Assembly (NCBI GenBank): GCA_038093515.1
Contig: JBBPSI010000007.1
Coordinates: 276,808 to 340,807 of the forward strand
Length of the DNA: 64,000 nt
Direction: 5' to 3'
DNA from: Butyriboletus loyo
Taxonomy: Eukaryota > Basidiomycota > Agaricomycetes > Boletales > Boletaceae
Below are positions 42,347-53,127 of this stretch, one piece after another; the stretch's first letter is position 1, and each line of letters starts with the position of its first letter. The notes under the pieces were generated by a model that had not been told where the DNA came from, did not search any database, and was given only the letters and a program-made list of their open reading frames with translations. A program made the position numbers and the translations under genes.

Positions 42347-42704
42347 TTACGGTGGAACCACATTCCGATCTCGTAGACGGAGGTATTCCTTGCGTACTAT
42401 CTCCATGGCCTCTGGGTCGGTACTGCAGTGAAATAGAACGTTCACTTTCCGTCAAACGATGTAACGCTATGGGGAACGTACTATCGAAGCATGCACTCTT
42501 GCAACGACTTGTACTTGTCTCTGCAAGCCCAAGCAACCGAGAGGGTTCGCCCTTCGGCACACTGTGCAAATTCTGGGGGGCGTCAGAAAAAGAGGTCAGA
42601 TTCGGTGGGAAAGTACCTTTAACTACTGGGTCACACTCTTTCAAGGCGCGTGCCTTTGTGGTCTTGAGGAGGGTCTCCTCCTCCCTGCGAGAGAGGGCAT
42701 TCAT
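42347..42704 (-). CDS. CMC1: Cmc1-like twin CX9C mitochondrial protein
   Basis: Small intermembrane-space protein involved in copper handling and cytochrome c oxidase assembly. Exons 42617-42704, 42482-42572 and 42347-42422 sum to 255 nt (84 residues). Start MNALSRREEETLLKTTKAR. Two Cys pairs spaced by nine residues are present: C-DPVVKEFAQ-C and C-RDKYKSLQE-C, the twin CX9C signature oxidised by Mia40. It ends 'DPEAMEIVRKEYLRLRDRN' plus four residues. All three exons are too short to be seen as one open frame, so the gene lies in what looks like a 670-base gap. Assignment is strong because sequence, Cys spacing and length all agree. Confidence 0.92.
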
Positions 42705-42824
42705 GCGGAACGATTGTGCGGGAACGAACGTCGTTTGGATACAGACACGATTACTAAGTTGTATACTTGTTATAACAAGCTCGTGTAATCTTACACCTCG
42801 TCGTTCATTCCGTTGGGCTCAGAG

Positions 42825-44310
42825 ATGGCGACTCGGGCTCTTAAACCTTTCTTTCGCCGTTCTGCCTCCTGGACTCAAGTTCGATACCTGGCAACACCCT
42901 CGTTTGTCACTTCTCCCAAAGCGAAATCCAGTTTCAGTCACCTGCTGGACAATGGTCCTTCTCTGGACGACTTCGTATCGGGCGAACCTGTACAGAAAGT
43001 GGTACTGGGAAACACGAAGGGGCAAGCACCTCATGAACCGTGTTGACTCCCTATAACCTCACATTCTCCCAGCTCTCGTCTTCCGGATTTTCTGAAGACT
43101 AAATTACCCTCCGGGGGGTCTTTTCATAAAATCAAGAGAGATTTGAGAGGCCTTAATCTTCATACCGTGTGTGAAGAAGCTCGTTGTCCAAACATCGGAG
43201 ATTGTTGGGGAGGTAAAGAAGGGGTATCGGAGGAGGAAGGCCGGCGGGCTGCTACTGCAACAATCATGGTAAGGAGTCACATAGCCCCTCTGCACTTGCT
43301 CGCTGACCGGAGTATCAGCTAATGGGCGACACGTGCACCCGTGGCTGTCGGTTCTGTTCTGTAAAGACCTCCCGAACACCACCTCCACTAGACCCTCACG
43401 AGCCAGAAAATACAGCTGAAGCCATCTCCAGATGGGGGCTTGGGTATATCGTGCTAACAAGTGTGGATAGAGATGGTGTGTTGTTGAACACGATCGATCA
43501 GCAAAAGCGTCTCGTTCACGTTCATCCTAGACCTTGTAGATGGAGGAGCTTATCACTTTGCAGAAACCATTAGAAAAATCAAGCAGAAGCGAGTTCCTTT
43601 CGTCTCTTTTCCCTTGTCTGGAGCTATAATTAACAGGGTTGTCTCAGGGCCCCTAATATCCTCGTTGAAGCCTTAACCGGTGACTTTGCCGGTTCGCTAG
43701 ACCATGTCTCCGTTGTCGCCAAGTCGGGCTTAGATGTTTATGCACACAATATCGAAACTGTCGAAGAGCTCACTCCTTATGTGAGAGATCGTAGGGCAAC
43801 TTTCCGACAGAGTTTAAAGGTATTACAACACGCCAAGAAGGAAGGAGTGCGGATAACGAAAACCAGCATCATGCTTGGCGTTGGAGAGAATGAGGACCAA
43901 GTCATGCATGCGCTTCGAGGTCAGGCTCCCTTGTCTACAGCGCAATATCTCATAGTGATATCCGTCCCAACAGAACTGCGGAAGATTGATGTCGACGTTG
44001 TGACCTTTGGCCAGTACATGCGCCCGACAAAACGTCACATGAAAGTTGATCGATATGTCGAACCCGCTGAATTCGACCGGTGGAAGCGGGTTGCCGACGA
44101 CATGGGCTTTTTGTACGTAGCCAGTGGTCCTTTGGTTCGAAGCAGCTATAAGGTAGGTCAATCTGTGGTACTTGATGTTGATTCATACCTGACCGGATAC
44201 AGGCCGGAGAGTATTTCATCGATAATGTTTTGAAGGGCAAAGCGATGGAGAAGCGCACAAGGAAGCTAATTGAGGACGAGGCAGCTACTTCTCAACAAGG
44301 TTTGATGTAG
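42825..44310 (+). CDS. LIP5: Lipoyl synthase, mitochondrial (radical SAM)
   Basis: Inserts two sulfurs into octanoyl groups on PDH, KGDH and glycine-cleavage proteins. A presequence-like N-terminus ([16 protein letters not shown]) is followed by '[10 protein letters not shown]' and '[13 protein letters not shown]'. The auxiliary Fe-S cluster site is '[15 protein letters not shown]', and the radical-SAM cluster is '[13 protein letters not shown]'. '[18 protein letters not shown]', '[10 protein letters not shown]', '[10 protein letters not shown]' and '[13 protein letters not shown]' follow. The C-terminal '[13 protein letters not shown]' carries the conserved Arg-Ser-Ser-Tyr-Lys. About six introns. 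All catalytic Cys are present. Its substrate protein PDH-E2 is encoded 3.7 kb downstream. Confidence 0.96.
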
Positions 44311-44328
44311 ATTTATCCTCATTACAAT

Positions 44329-44773
44329 CTACTGTATGCTTAGTCCCTTGAAATACTGGACGATACCAGGTAATTCTTCATATATGATGGCGCATGGTAT
44401 GCCTTGCAAAGAGTTGATTGCAGATACGGGATCAATGACATTATTGCTGACAACCTCCCAGGTAAATGGTGCGTCGTTGCAACATGGACGTAGCCCTGTA
44501 ACGCCTTGTCAGGCCTTCAGGACTCAGCTGAAGCACGAGTCAAGTCAATGAAGTTTTTTTTCTGGTGAGAGTATGATGGACGAACCTGGGGGTGCAACTT
44601 GAAACCAGGTGTTTTGGTGGACAACGTTGAGTGACTGGTACGTAGCACCAAGAACTTGATCTGTCGACAACTTTTCGACGACCTTGCTGTGCGCCTGCCG
44701 CCATACCAGAGTCTTATTTCGGACACCTTGCAAGGAGACTGGTTATCAGGCGATGGCCGAGATATAACTTCAT
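44329..44773 (-). CDS. Unrecognised 93-residue spliced gene
   Basis: Not recognised. Four exons (44727-44773, 44586-44686, 44455-44514, 44402 down to 44329) sum to 282 nt with all phases closing. The product begins MKLYLGHRLITSLLAS and contains 'VVEKLSTDQVLGATYQSLN', 'NTWFQVAPPG', 'RTIYLGGIPCAIIYEELP' and ends 'VQYFKGLSIQ'. The hydrophobic, basic N-terminus could be a short targeting signal. It is convergent with LIP5, whose stop is 18 bases away, and divergent from the glycosyltransferase at 44857. The first intron (41 nt) is the weakest joint; the three later exons read well. Confidence 0.55.
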
Positions 44774-44856
44774 TTCCGCCCGATTGGTGACTTCGCAGGC
44801 TTCACTGACACCCCAACACCATCTGTGCCGCTGCACAACAGTTAGCCTGCGTGGAT

Positions 44857-45950
44857 ATGGGTCCCAAGGCAGCCTATGCGACACTGTTAACGAAAACCAG
44901 CTACTTGCCAGGTGTGCTGGTACTAGAGTGCACCCTTCGGTCTGTGGGTTCCGAGTATCCATTGGTCGTAATGGCCACTCCTGCTTTACCGCCAGAAGCT
45001 CGTGATGTCCTTGCGAGAAGACGTATTACGGTGATAGATATCCAGTCCCTTCAGCCTCCCGCAGGTCTGCATACTCTAGCAGCTCATGATGCCAGGTTCG
45101 CGGACACCTGGACGAAGTTGAGGTGAGGCTATCGTATAAATAGTGTCTTCAAATTCTGAACGATGAGACCAGGGCCTTTGAGTTGACGGCTTACGATGTA
45201 AGCAGAATACATTGCTATGCCATTCCTGCACGATCAAACCCCTTTTGCGATAGCGCATCGTCCTCCTAGATGCTGACATGATTGTCATGCGGAAGATGGA
45301 CGAGTTGATGCATCTCTCGCTCGAAGGGGACGAAATCGCGGCCACCCATGTCTGTGCCTGCAACCCTCGAAAGTTGAAACACTACCCCGCCGATTGGTAA
45401 GTAGCCCTTTCCAAGTATCTGGCCAACCCGCTCAACCCATGGAAGGGTGCCAGAGAATTGTGCCCACACACCCCTGTCCCATCCTACCGGTCTAACGGCC
45501 CCAACGCAGATAACCAACATCAGCCCACGACCCCATTCTCAACTTAATTCCGGACTTGTCGTACTAAATCCCTCTACTGAGCTGGCTCAGGCAGTTTATA
45601 ACCATCTCCACACGTCCCCGCTCGTTCCAACCTGGTCATTCCCCGATCAGGATCTTCTGTCCGATTTTTTCAGGGGAAAATGGAAGCCATTGCCTTGGTG
45701 CTACAATGCGCTCAAGACGTTGATGCTAATTCATAAACCACTCTGGCGGGATCAGGAAATCAGGTGCCTTCATTATATCTTGGACGACAAACCTTGGAAC
45801 GCCAGAGTGCCCAAAGGAGGTGGAGGGGAGTATGATAAATTACATCAGTGGTGGTGGGATAGGCTGGAGTTATTGGGCGCAGAGATGCAGGAGAACGACG
45901 GGGAGGACTGGAACGTAGTTGTGGCAAACGTGGCGCAAGTACAATCCTGA
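44857..45950 (+). CDS. GT8-family glycosyltransferase (glycogenin/galactinol synthase-like)
   Basis: Retaining glycosyltransferase using a nucleotide sugar. Early motifs: 'KAAYATLLTKTSYLPG', 'YPLVVMATPALPPEAR' and, across two introns, 'WTKLRAFELTAYDRIVLLD' leading to the metal-binding 'LDADM' (GT8 members have DxD or DAD here). 'QLNSGLVVLNPST' and 'FPDQDLLSDFFRGKWKPLP' with 'YNALKTL' follow, then 'IRCLHYILDDKPWNA' with the late His and Lys-Pro-Trp motif. No signal peptide is seen. Exon phases 266 + 25 nt and onward were checked for the first joints. Acceptor specificity cannot be read. Convergent with KAE1, stops 107 bases apart. Confidence 0.88.
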
Positions 45951-46057
45951 TCCTTATCCACATACCACTAGTGTATGTACATCGTTATTTCGTGCAGCTA
46001 GCAAACGACCTACAGAATGGCGACCCACATGTAGGAAATTTCGCCCCCCTGCGTGCA

Positions 46058-47427
46058 TCATGATCTCCACGAGACAATTACTTCATCAGTTCGAAATCTA
46101 ATCGGCCATTACTTAGTGGCGTTCGCAAAACAAGGACAGACGAGTACCTCTGCGTGCAAGTGCTTTCCGAAAGAGGACTCTGATTCCCCATACGATAACT
46201 CAAAAGACCGGCCTGAGCGATCATGATACCGTTGTCGATGCAGAAGCTAGTGCAAAAATTATAAACTATCTGGAGATTCAAGTCGGGCCATACCGTTCGT
46301 CTGTCGCAAAAACCCGAGCATCGCGTTCCTTTCCCATAGTTCGCATCATCTGTTGCAGTCGTTGATTGCCTTTGAAATCCGTAAGTACGACGGCCGCGGG
46401 AAGGAATCGTGCAACAAACTCACATCCCACACCGCCTACAATGAGGACTTCCCCGCTTCCAACGTGAGCCATAGCTCGCTCGGTGATTTCTACCAGCATT
46501 GCAAACACAGTTTCTTGGAGAGAGAAGCATAGATCAGCAGGCGTGATAATGTCTTCTCCCGATCCGTCAAGCGTCCCAGAAGGACGGAAACGCTTGTCCA
46601 CAGTGTACGCTTCAACTGAAGTCAATATGCCTGAAAGGCTAACATCCATGCCCTTGGTCGTGTATGGAAGAGGTACGAGTCGCTTTCCCCTAAACATATA
46701 AGACCAATGAATACAACGCATGCTAACAAGCACATACTTCTTTGCTTCCTGCTCGATATTGTAGCCCGGGCTTGGTTCGTTACTCAGATTGATGATTCTC
46801 GCGAACCGATCTAGGCAATTGCCCGCAGCGATATCCAGTGTTTCACCAAATATCCTATAGCGTTGCTGAGAATACGCTATCACTTGGGTATTGCCACCCG
46901 AGACATAAAGTACGACGGGATCCTGAGCTCGGGTGATGGCACGACCCATCTCAATGTCTGCACAAATGTTTGAACGCGCGCTCTGGCAGAAGATATAAGG
47001 GCTCACGTCCGACACAGTGATTGACTGCCACGAGAGGTTTGTTGAACAGGAGGGAGAGCGTTCGAGCAACCAGTGCGACAGATTGCAGAGGGGCACCCAT
47101 GCCAGGGCCTTAAAATCATGCTCAAGCGACCGGGATGACTACGGACGGGATACGGAGGGACATACCCTTAGTATAACATATGCAATCCAAGTCTCCCATC
47201 TTAATATCGGCCTTCTCGATTGCACTCTTGATGACATCAAGGGCCCATTCTCGGTGGTGCTGAGCAGTGTCTCGGGGAAGGAATCCTTCCCCTGGCGGTG
47301 TTATGTATGTGTGTCGTATATTAGCTAGCACTTTCGTGGAGCCATCCACCCTGTGCTTGATGATCCCTGCGCCCAGCTTGTTGGCTGAGCCCTCGAGGCC
47401 GAGCGCCAGATACGGTCTGTCTGGCAT
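46058..47427 (-). CDS. KAE1: KAE1/OSGEP, tRNA N6-threonylcarbamoyladenosine synthase subunit
   Basis: Catalytic subunit of the KEOPS complex, making t6A37 in ANN-decoding tRNAs. Start [19 protein letters not shown], then '[20 protein letters not shown]', '[16 protein letters not shown]' and '[15 protein letters not shown]' (the two metal-binding His, split by an intron). '[14 protein letters not shown]', '[18 protein letters not shown]', '[10 protein letters not shown]' and '[11 protein letters not shown]' follow. '[15 protein letters not shown]' is the C-terminal signature, and the last exon ends '[12 protein letters not shown]'. Length and motifs are those of the cytosolic KEOPS form, not the mitochondrial Qri7 form. 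At least seven introns. Confidence 0.94.
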
Positions 47428-47986
47428 AAATCAGGACTTGGCAGAATAGATCTGACATGATGGTCTCAACCGGGATCTTTGAGTGGATTAGGTCTAAATC
47501 TCATGAAGTTGAAGGATCTTTCGAGGTAGATGGCAGTCGAGATGAGTGTTATCTACGAAGCGACACCCAAACCTGGAATAGCAACTCAATCGCAAGTGCC
47601 ATATGAGTTCTCCACACTGGACGAGCGCCGTTCCAATGCTACATCATTCCTGGGGTGAAAAGAAAACCTTCCCTGTCTTTCAAGGTCCTCAAAGTCGCTG
47701 TACTCTCGGTTTCTTGTTCTCAAGACAGTTCCATTCTCCAATGTGCTTCTTCATCTTGACCATCATCACACACCCCAGGGAATGGGAAACAGAGTCTCAG
47801 TACCAGCGAAAAGATTGGTGAGCAAGTCTACCATAATATAATTGCGTAGGCGGGGGCCAGAGAGCATGCATCCTAATGAGTGATCTATGGTAAAGAGGCG
47901 AATCGACAACGAAAATCATACTCCCAAAGTCATCCGCCACTAGTTCAGTGGATGGATGGACATAAACGAGAGCATCAGATATGCTT
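47428..47986. other. Unresolved spacer between KAE1 and PDH-E2
   Basis: A 559-base stretch between two minus-strand genes. On the plus strand an ATG at 47457, a GTAGAT donor and AATAG acceptor, and further open frames to about 47840 allow several spliced readings. None resembles a known protein. A small gene is possible but not called. Confidence 0.35.
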
Positions 47987-49588
47987 TTAGAGCATAAAAG
48001 TCAAGGGGTTTTCAAGATATCCTTTGAATGCAGACAACCATCGTGCTCCTACTGCGCCATCAACAGTCCGGTGGTCGGAGCTGAGAGTGACTTTCATCAC
48101 GTTAACCGTCTTGAAGCCACGCTCTTCCTCGGGTGCGGGTACCAGTGCGGGTTTGGTGGTACCGACGGCGAGAATACAGGATTGAGGAGGGTTGATGATG
48201 GCGGTGAAGTGGTCAATGTCGAACATGCCAAGATTAGAAACGGTGAAAGTCCCACCCTGAAAGGTGGATAAGGAAGCATGTAAACAAGAAGAGAAACAAG
48301 ACTGACCTGATACTCTTGGGGTGCGAGTTTACCATCACGGGCCTTCTTCGCGAGCGCCTTGGCTTCGGCAGAGATTGTTGCCAGACCCTTGGAGCCAACG
48401 TCCTTGACTATAGGCGTGATTAAACCGGTAGGGGTTGCAACAGCGACCGAGATATCTGCATTCTTGTATCTGGGTAAAGTCAAGTTGGGAAAAAAAAAAT
48501 GCAAGATCTCCACACACTGCCTGATGACGTCACCTAACCATGCACAGTTGGCCTCGGGAACATCCTTGAGTGCACAAGCAACAGCTTTGAGAATGAAGTC
48601 GTTCACGCTGAGTTTAGCAGCCTTGTCCTTGTCCCCCAATGTCTTGTTGAACACTTCACGAAGTTTGAATACCTTGTCCATGTTGATCTCGACCGTCATA
48701 TAGTAATGGGGGAGTTCTTGCTTGGATTGGGCGAGACGTATGCCAATGACCTTACGCATATTCGAGACTGGTATATCTATATAATCCGACGAAGCTGGAG
48801 TAGCGTCGGAGGACAAGGTGGGGGCGGCGGACAACGCCGGAGGCTGGTACCGTTCAACATCTTCACGGATGATGCGGCCATCGGGGCCAGTGCCCTTGAT
48901 CTTTGCCAGCGGGATACCCTTTTCGAGTGCGATTTTCTTGGCAATTGGAGAGACAAATATTCGGTCACCCTTTGGAATCTCGGGCTTTGCCTCCTGGGAC
49001 TGTGGGGGTGAAGCTGGGGGTGGAGGCGACTGGGCAGATGGCGCAGGTTCGGAAGGCTGCCGCTGTAGTGCCGACGGGGGGGGAGACGAGAGAGCCTCGG
49101 AGGCCATCTGAGCGGCGGCCGAGAGATCGTCACCCTCCTCTGCGAAGATGGCTATTGGGGTACCGACGGCGATGTTCTTGGAGCCGGCTGGGCTCTGGGG
49201 AAAAAGTGGATAAGGAAGACGGAAGAAGAAGGGGATTGCGTACGATGATTTTAGCGAGAATACCATCATCCTGAGCTTCAACGTCAATGGAGGCCTTGTC
49301 GGTCTCCTGTGGAGGGTGTGAGAATGAATGGACGCGTGCAGAGCCGGAGGGCTGGCGCGTACGATTTCGAGAAGGACGTCGCCTCCGGAGAAGGATTCGC
49401 CCTCGCCCTTTTTCCAAGAAGCAATGCCGCCCTCTGTCATGGTAGGGCTCATGGCGGGCATTGCGAATCTGGAGAGAGCATGTCTCCGTACGGAGGTGTG
49501 TAGGCCTGTCGGAGAGAAGGTCAGGTGTGAAGTTGGGTGGGATGGAGTACATACGACGTGCGGCGAAGCGGGCGAGGGAGATGGGCAT
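47987..49588 (-). CDS. LAT1: Pyruvate dehydrogenase E2, dihydrolipoyl acetyltransferase
   Basis: Core of the mitochondrial pyruvate dehydrogenase complex, moving acetyl groups from lipoyl-lysine to CoA. The N-terminal presequence ([12 protein letters not shown]) leads to a lipoyl domain beginning '[20 protein letters not shown]', with the lipoyl Lys in '[10 protein letters not shown]'. A Pro/Ala/Ser linker follows, then the E1/E3-binding domain '[17 protein letters not shown]' with '[13 protein letters not shown]'. The catalytic domain includes '[17 protein letters not shown]', '[19 protein letters not shown]', '[20 protein letters not shown]' and the active-site '[12 protein letters not shown]', ending '[10 protein letters not shown]'. 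About five introns. Divergent from CSL4. Confidence 0.95.
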
Positions 49589-49718
49589 CGTGCACGACGA
49601 TGAGAAGGAAAGGAAAGACGGTGATATTCTACGGTGGGTTTTTCAGTGTGAACACAAATAGCCGCAAATTCCGTTTCCGTCCGAGAAGAAGTATTATTTT
49701 ATTATTTTATTAATATTA
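49589..49718. promoter_or_regulatory. Divergent promoter, PDH-E2 / CSL4
   Basis: A 130-base spacer. Its last 30 bases (49691-49718) are almost pure A/T, mostly ATT and TATT units, directly before the CSL4 ATG. This could be a TATA-like or nucleosome-free element; no specific site is named. Confidence 0.45.
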
Positions 49719-50372
49719 ATGATGTTCCTCCTGCCAGGTCAGCCAGTGCCTGTACGGGCGCGTCCACTCCCCGCCATCGGGCCTGGTGTGTATCTCCAGC
49801 ACGACCAGCTGCGTGCCAGCCTCGCAGGGACACTCGCGCCCGACCCAAACCAGACACTCGCTATACACCGCCAGCGCCCACACCCGCCCGCCCCCAACTC
49901 CCTCATCCTCGGCACCATCTCCCGCCTCTCCCCGCTCCAAGCCGTCGTCGCTATAACCGTCGTCGATGGCACCCCCCTCCCCCCCGGTGAAGAGTTCGCA
50001 GGCGTGATTCGCACACAGGACATCAGGGCCACAGAAAAGGACAAGGTCAAGATCGCCGACTGCTTTCGCGGCGGCGATGTCGTCAAGGGTCTCGTCGTCA
50101 GTTGCCCTTCCCTACACCGCGCGTCGTCTGACCATCCTGGATGTAGATCTCCCTCGGAGACGCGCGCAGCTACTACATCACAACCGCGCGTAACGACCTC
50201 GGTGTGATCTTCGCCACCAGCGAGGCTGGTAGGTGCATGCCTCTATCCTGTCTGCTGCTACCCACACTCTCACCCAGGTGCGACGATGGAACCAGTGTCG
50301 TGGCAGGAGATGCGATGTCCACGAACAGGGAGAATAGAGAGGCGCAAATGCGCTAAACCGGAGAATCTGTGA
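49719..50372 (+). CDS. CSL4: Exosome subunit Csl4/EXOSC1
   Basis: Cap subunit of the RNA exosome, linking the core to cofactors in RNA decay and processing. The N-terminal domain has 'LLPGQPVPVRARPLPAIGPG' and 'LRASLAGTL'. The S1 RNA-binding domain spans 'ILGTISRLSPLQAVVAITVV', 'EFAGVIRTQDIRATEKDKVK' and 'CFRGGDVVKGLV', then across an intron 'ISLGDARSYYITTARNDLGV'. The C-terminal part 'PVSWQEMRCPRTGRIERRK' is the remnant zinc-ribbon region. Two introns (phases 0 and 1) close cleanly. Two adjacent ATGs at 49719 and 49722 could serve as start. Confidence 0.9.
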
Positions 50373-50501
50373 ATGGATTTGATATTACGTAATCACTCAG
50401 GGATCGTGGTTTGAGTTAGTACTTACTTGGTTGCAACGTTGACTGTCCTCGTCCTCTGTCCGTGCTTGTTTTTCTAGTCTGTATTTTATTCCACAGGGTT
50501 T

Positions 50502-52718
50502 ATGACCGCCGTTCTCCCTGCCGTAGATGCTCTACGCAGAGATCCAATGATGCCATCCCTCGACGACAACCAGATCAAGTATGTCGGCCTCACCCCTGCC
50601 ACCATTCCTCCACCTCACCCCTCCATGAGCTATTCATCCTCCACAGATTGGAAAACAAAATACTATGAGGTCGCAGATATGCTCGCGGAAACTCGGGCTG
50701 AACTCGATGAATTCCACACCTCCAGCAAGGAACTTGAGGAGGAGCTCATCAAGGAAATCGAACGCACAGAGAAAGCACAGCAGGATTTAAAGGTCAAGGC
50801 CTCTCGCGTTGAAACAGAGAGGGATGAATGGAAGGTTTGTCATCGTTCGTCCCCGACAACACGTCCTGAACCTTTGCTCCAGTCCAAGTTCATGTCCCTT
50901 CAGACCACCTACAACACAACAACCACCTCTTTGCAGCGCGAATTGGACACAGTAAGGCAGGAGTCCCAGAAGCTCAAGGTTCAATTTCGTGAACTTGAGA
51001 TGGGCAACGATGACCTAGAACGAAACGAGCGCGCCGTCACCTCCACTTTGGCTGACGTCGAAACCAAGTATTCCCGCGTACTCGAAGAGAAAATTCTTCT
51101 CGAGCATGAGCTCCTCGACAAAGCTAGCCTAGAGGAGGAATGTCAACGGTTAAAGGATGAATTACGAGGTGCGTTCGATAGAGTTCCCTTCCCCAGTCGT
51201 TGACAGCCAGTCGAAGATGCTGGGGTCGAAATTTCTATCTTCAAGGATCAACTCTCAGCTGCTCGCTCCACCCCACCAAGCACCCATTCAGAATCATCCG
51301 CTTCTACAGCTCTTTCATCTTCTTTCCCCCTCTCCCCCCTTCCGTTAACCGAGGAAAGCCTCTTAAGTACTCCTCCACCACCCAACTTCAATTTGTCCGA
51401 GCTGTCGACCGACAAGTCATCGGCTTCCGCATCTTCTCGTCCTCCATCTACTTCTTTCAGTTCGACTTCTGGCCAATCCACCCTACTCCAACGAGCTGGC
51501 TTCCAGCCAGGCAAATTCTCCGTTTCAACTTCTACGCCTCCTGTCACTCGCTCCAGCACATTGCCCACACTCTCCGCATCGCGTAATCTAGTTCCAAGGA
51601 CACCCGTACCTCGGCCCAATTTTGTTACATCCACTTCGAGAACAACAACCTCCGCCATTCCTGTCACGGCATCGAAGAGCAGAGGGGTTCAAATGGTATC
51701 CGAGATGCGTGCACGTGTGAAGAACCTAGAACAGAAAATTCACACTCATGTTCCTCGATTACGCATGGGCAGCAATGCTGGCAGGCAAGGTATAAATACC
51801 TTGGCACCACATTCAATCACCCCACCGTTGAGCAGTACAACTCCGTCGATCGTATCCAAGGGTGGTTCTCAACGAACGATTACCTTTGACAGCAAGCTTT
51901 CCAGACCCAACTTCCAAAGACATAGCGCAGAAAATTCGCCGCCGAAGAGCGGCACGACAACCCCTGACCCCAATACCTCAGGGTGGGTTCTTATCATGGA
52001 TGACACTCCTTCCCCTGCGAAGGACACAGAGAAGGAACGCAGACGGGTATCTAGTCCCTCTGCCCCAAGTTCCTTCCGTAGCGGAATTCCTACATCAGCG
52101 TCCTCGCCTACTTTTTCCAAACCCAATACCCTCGCCCAAAGCATGATGAACAGCCGCAGACCACAATCTCGCCTTTCTGGTGAAAGCCAAAGTACTATAG
52201 CCACCATTAGCACCATCCCTACGCCATCCTCTCGCCCTACCACACCCACGTTTTTACCAGTACCCACATCTAGCCTGCACGCCAGCGGAACCTTCTCGGG
52301 GATTGGCTTGAAGCGTTCGACTGGACCAGGTGTAGTCGCCAAAAGCCAGCAAAAGCGCGGTTCGCTTGGATTCAGCAATGCTGGTTCACCTACATCATCT
52401 GAAAACGAAACCCGCGCTCGTGAACGCCCTGTGTCGTACAGCAGTAAGATGGACCGTCAACCCGCCAAGTCTCTATCTAACTTCTCGCCTCCGGACGCAA
52501 ACGTGGCAATCCGTGTCACTTCGAGAATACCTTCGTCCACGGTTTCTTCATCAATCTTGACTCAGAGCAGAATTGGGAGGCCGGCAGGCGTAACGAGTGG
52601 ACGCCGAAGCGTTGGTCTAGATCCCCCTAGCGAAGAACGCGGCGGATTTTTGGAACCTGGAAGTGACAAGAAGAATAGGGGGCGGTCGGGGAGTACAACA
52701 CATAGCCTTGGATGCTGA
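50502..52718 (+). CDS. NudE-type nuclear distribution protein
   Basis: Coiled-coil adaptor that ties dynein to LIS1/NudF for nuclear and vesicle movement along microtubules. The N-terminal half is a long coiled coil: 'DWKTKYYEVADMLAETRAEL', 'FHTSSKELEEELIKEIERTE', 'RELEMGNDDLERNERA' and 'LLEHELLDKASLEEECQRLK'. This order and wording is that of NudE/NDEL1. The C-terminal half is a Ser/Pro/Thr-rich disordered region with a short helix 'SEMRARVKNLEQKIHTHVPR'. Introns lie near 50836 and 51168. The ATG at 50502 opens the frame; 50547 ('MMPSLDDNQI') is an alternative start. Confidence 0.86.
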
Positions 52719-53127
52719 AACATATGCAAGTCATGATTCGTTTCTATCTCATGGTATCGAATGCACCCTCTACTTACTCACGCTGCTGTCGTTAACAGCA
52801 TAGCTCTATTGCGATTGATACATCCTGGTTTCTCTTCATCTTTCCATATGGTCTCGAGGACCGATTTCAATGCGATCTTTCCCCCCATCCGGATAGTGAC
52901 GCCTACCCATTATGCCTTCCACGACTGTTTATGACCAACGTTAGCACATTTTGATAATGGTAGCATGGAATTGACCCCTTGTCTGACACTGCCGATTCTT
53001 GTGTTTATTTGCTTTCCTTTTCGTTTTCTCCCGCGAGATTAGTACCCTAGCTCGTTGTTTTATATTCGCCCGTAGCATGGTAGTTGCTTAGTTATTTTGT
53101 CATATTTCTGTGGAACATACTATACAC
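52719..53127. other. Spacer between NudE and ES2 genes
   Basis: Contains the 3' end of the NudE gene and the leader of the next gene, both plus strand. It is T/C-rich near 52970-53100, as expected for a fungal promoter. No gene or repeat is supported. Confidence 0.5.

Noticed and set aside
42235..43056. Plus-strand open frame of 273 codons crossing CMC1 and the LIP5 start
   Set aside because: It is antisense to the well-supported CMC1 exons and out of frame with LIP5; composition is not protein-like.
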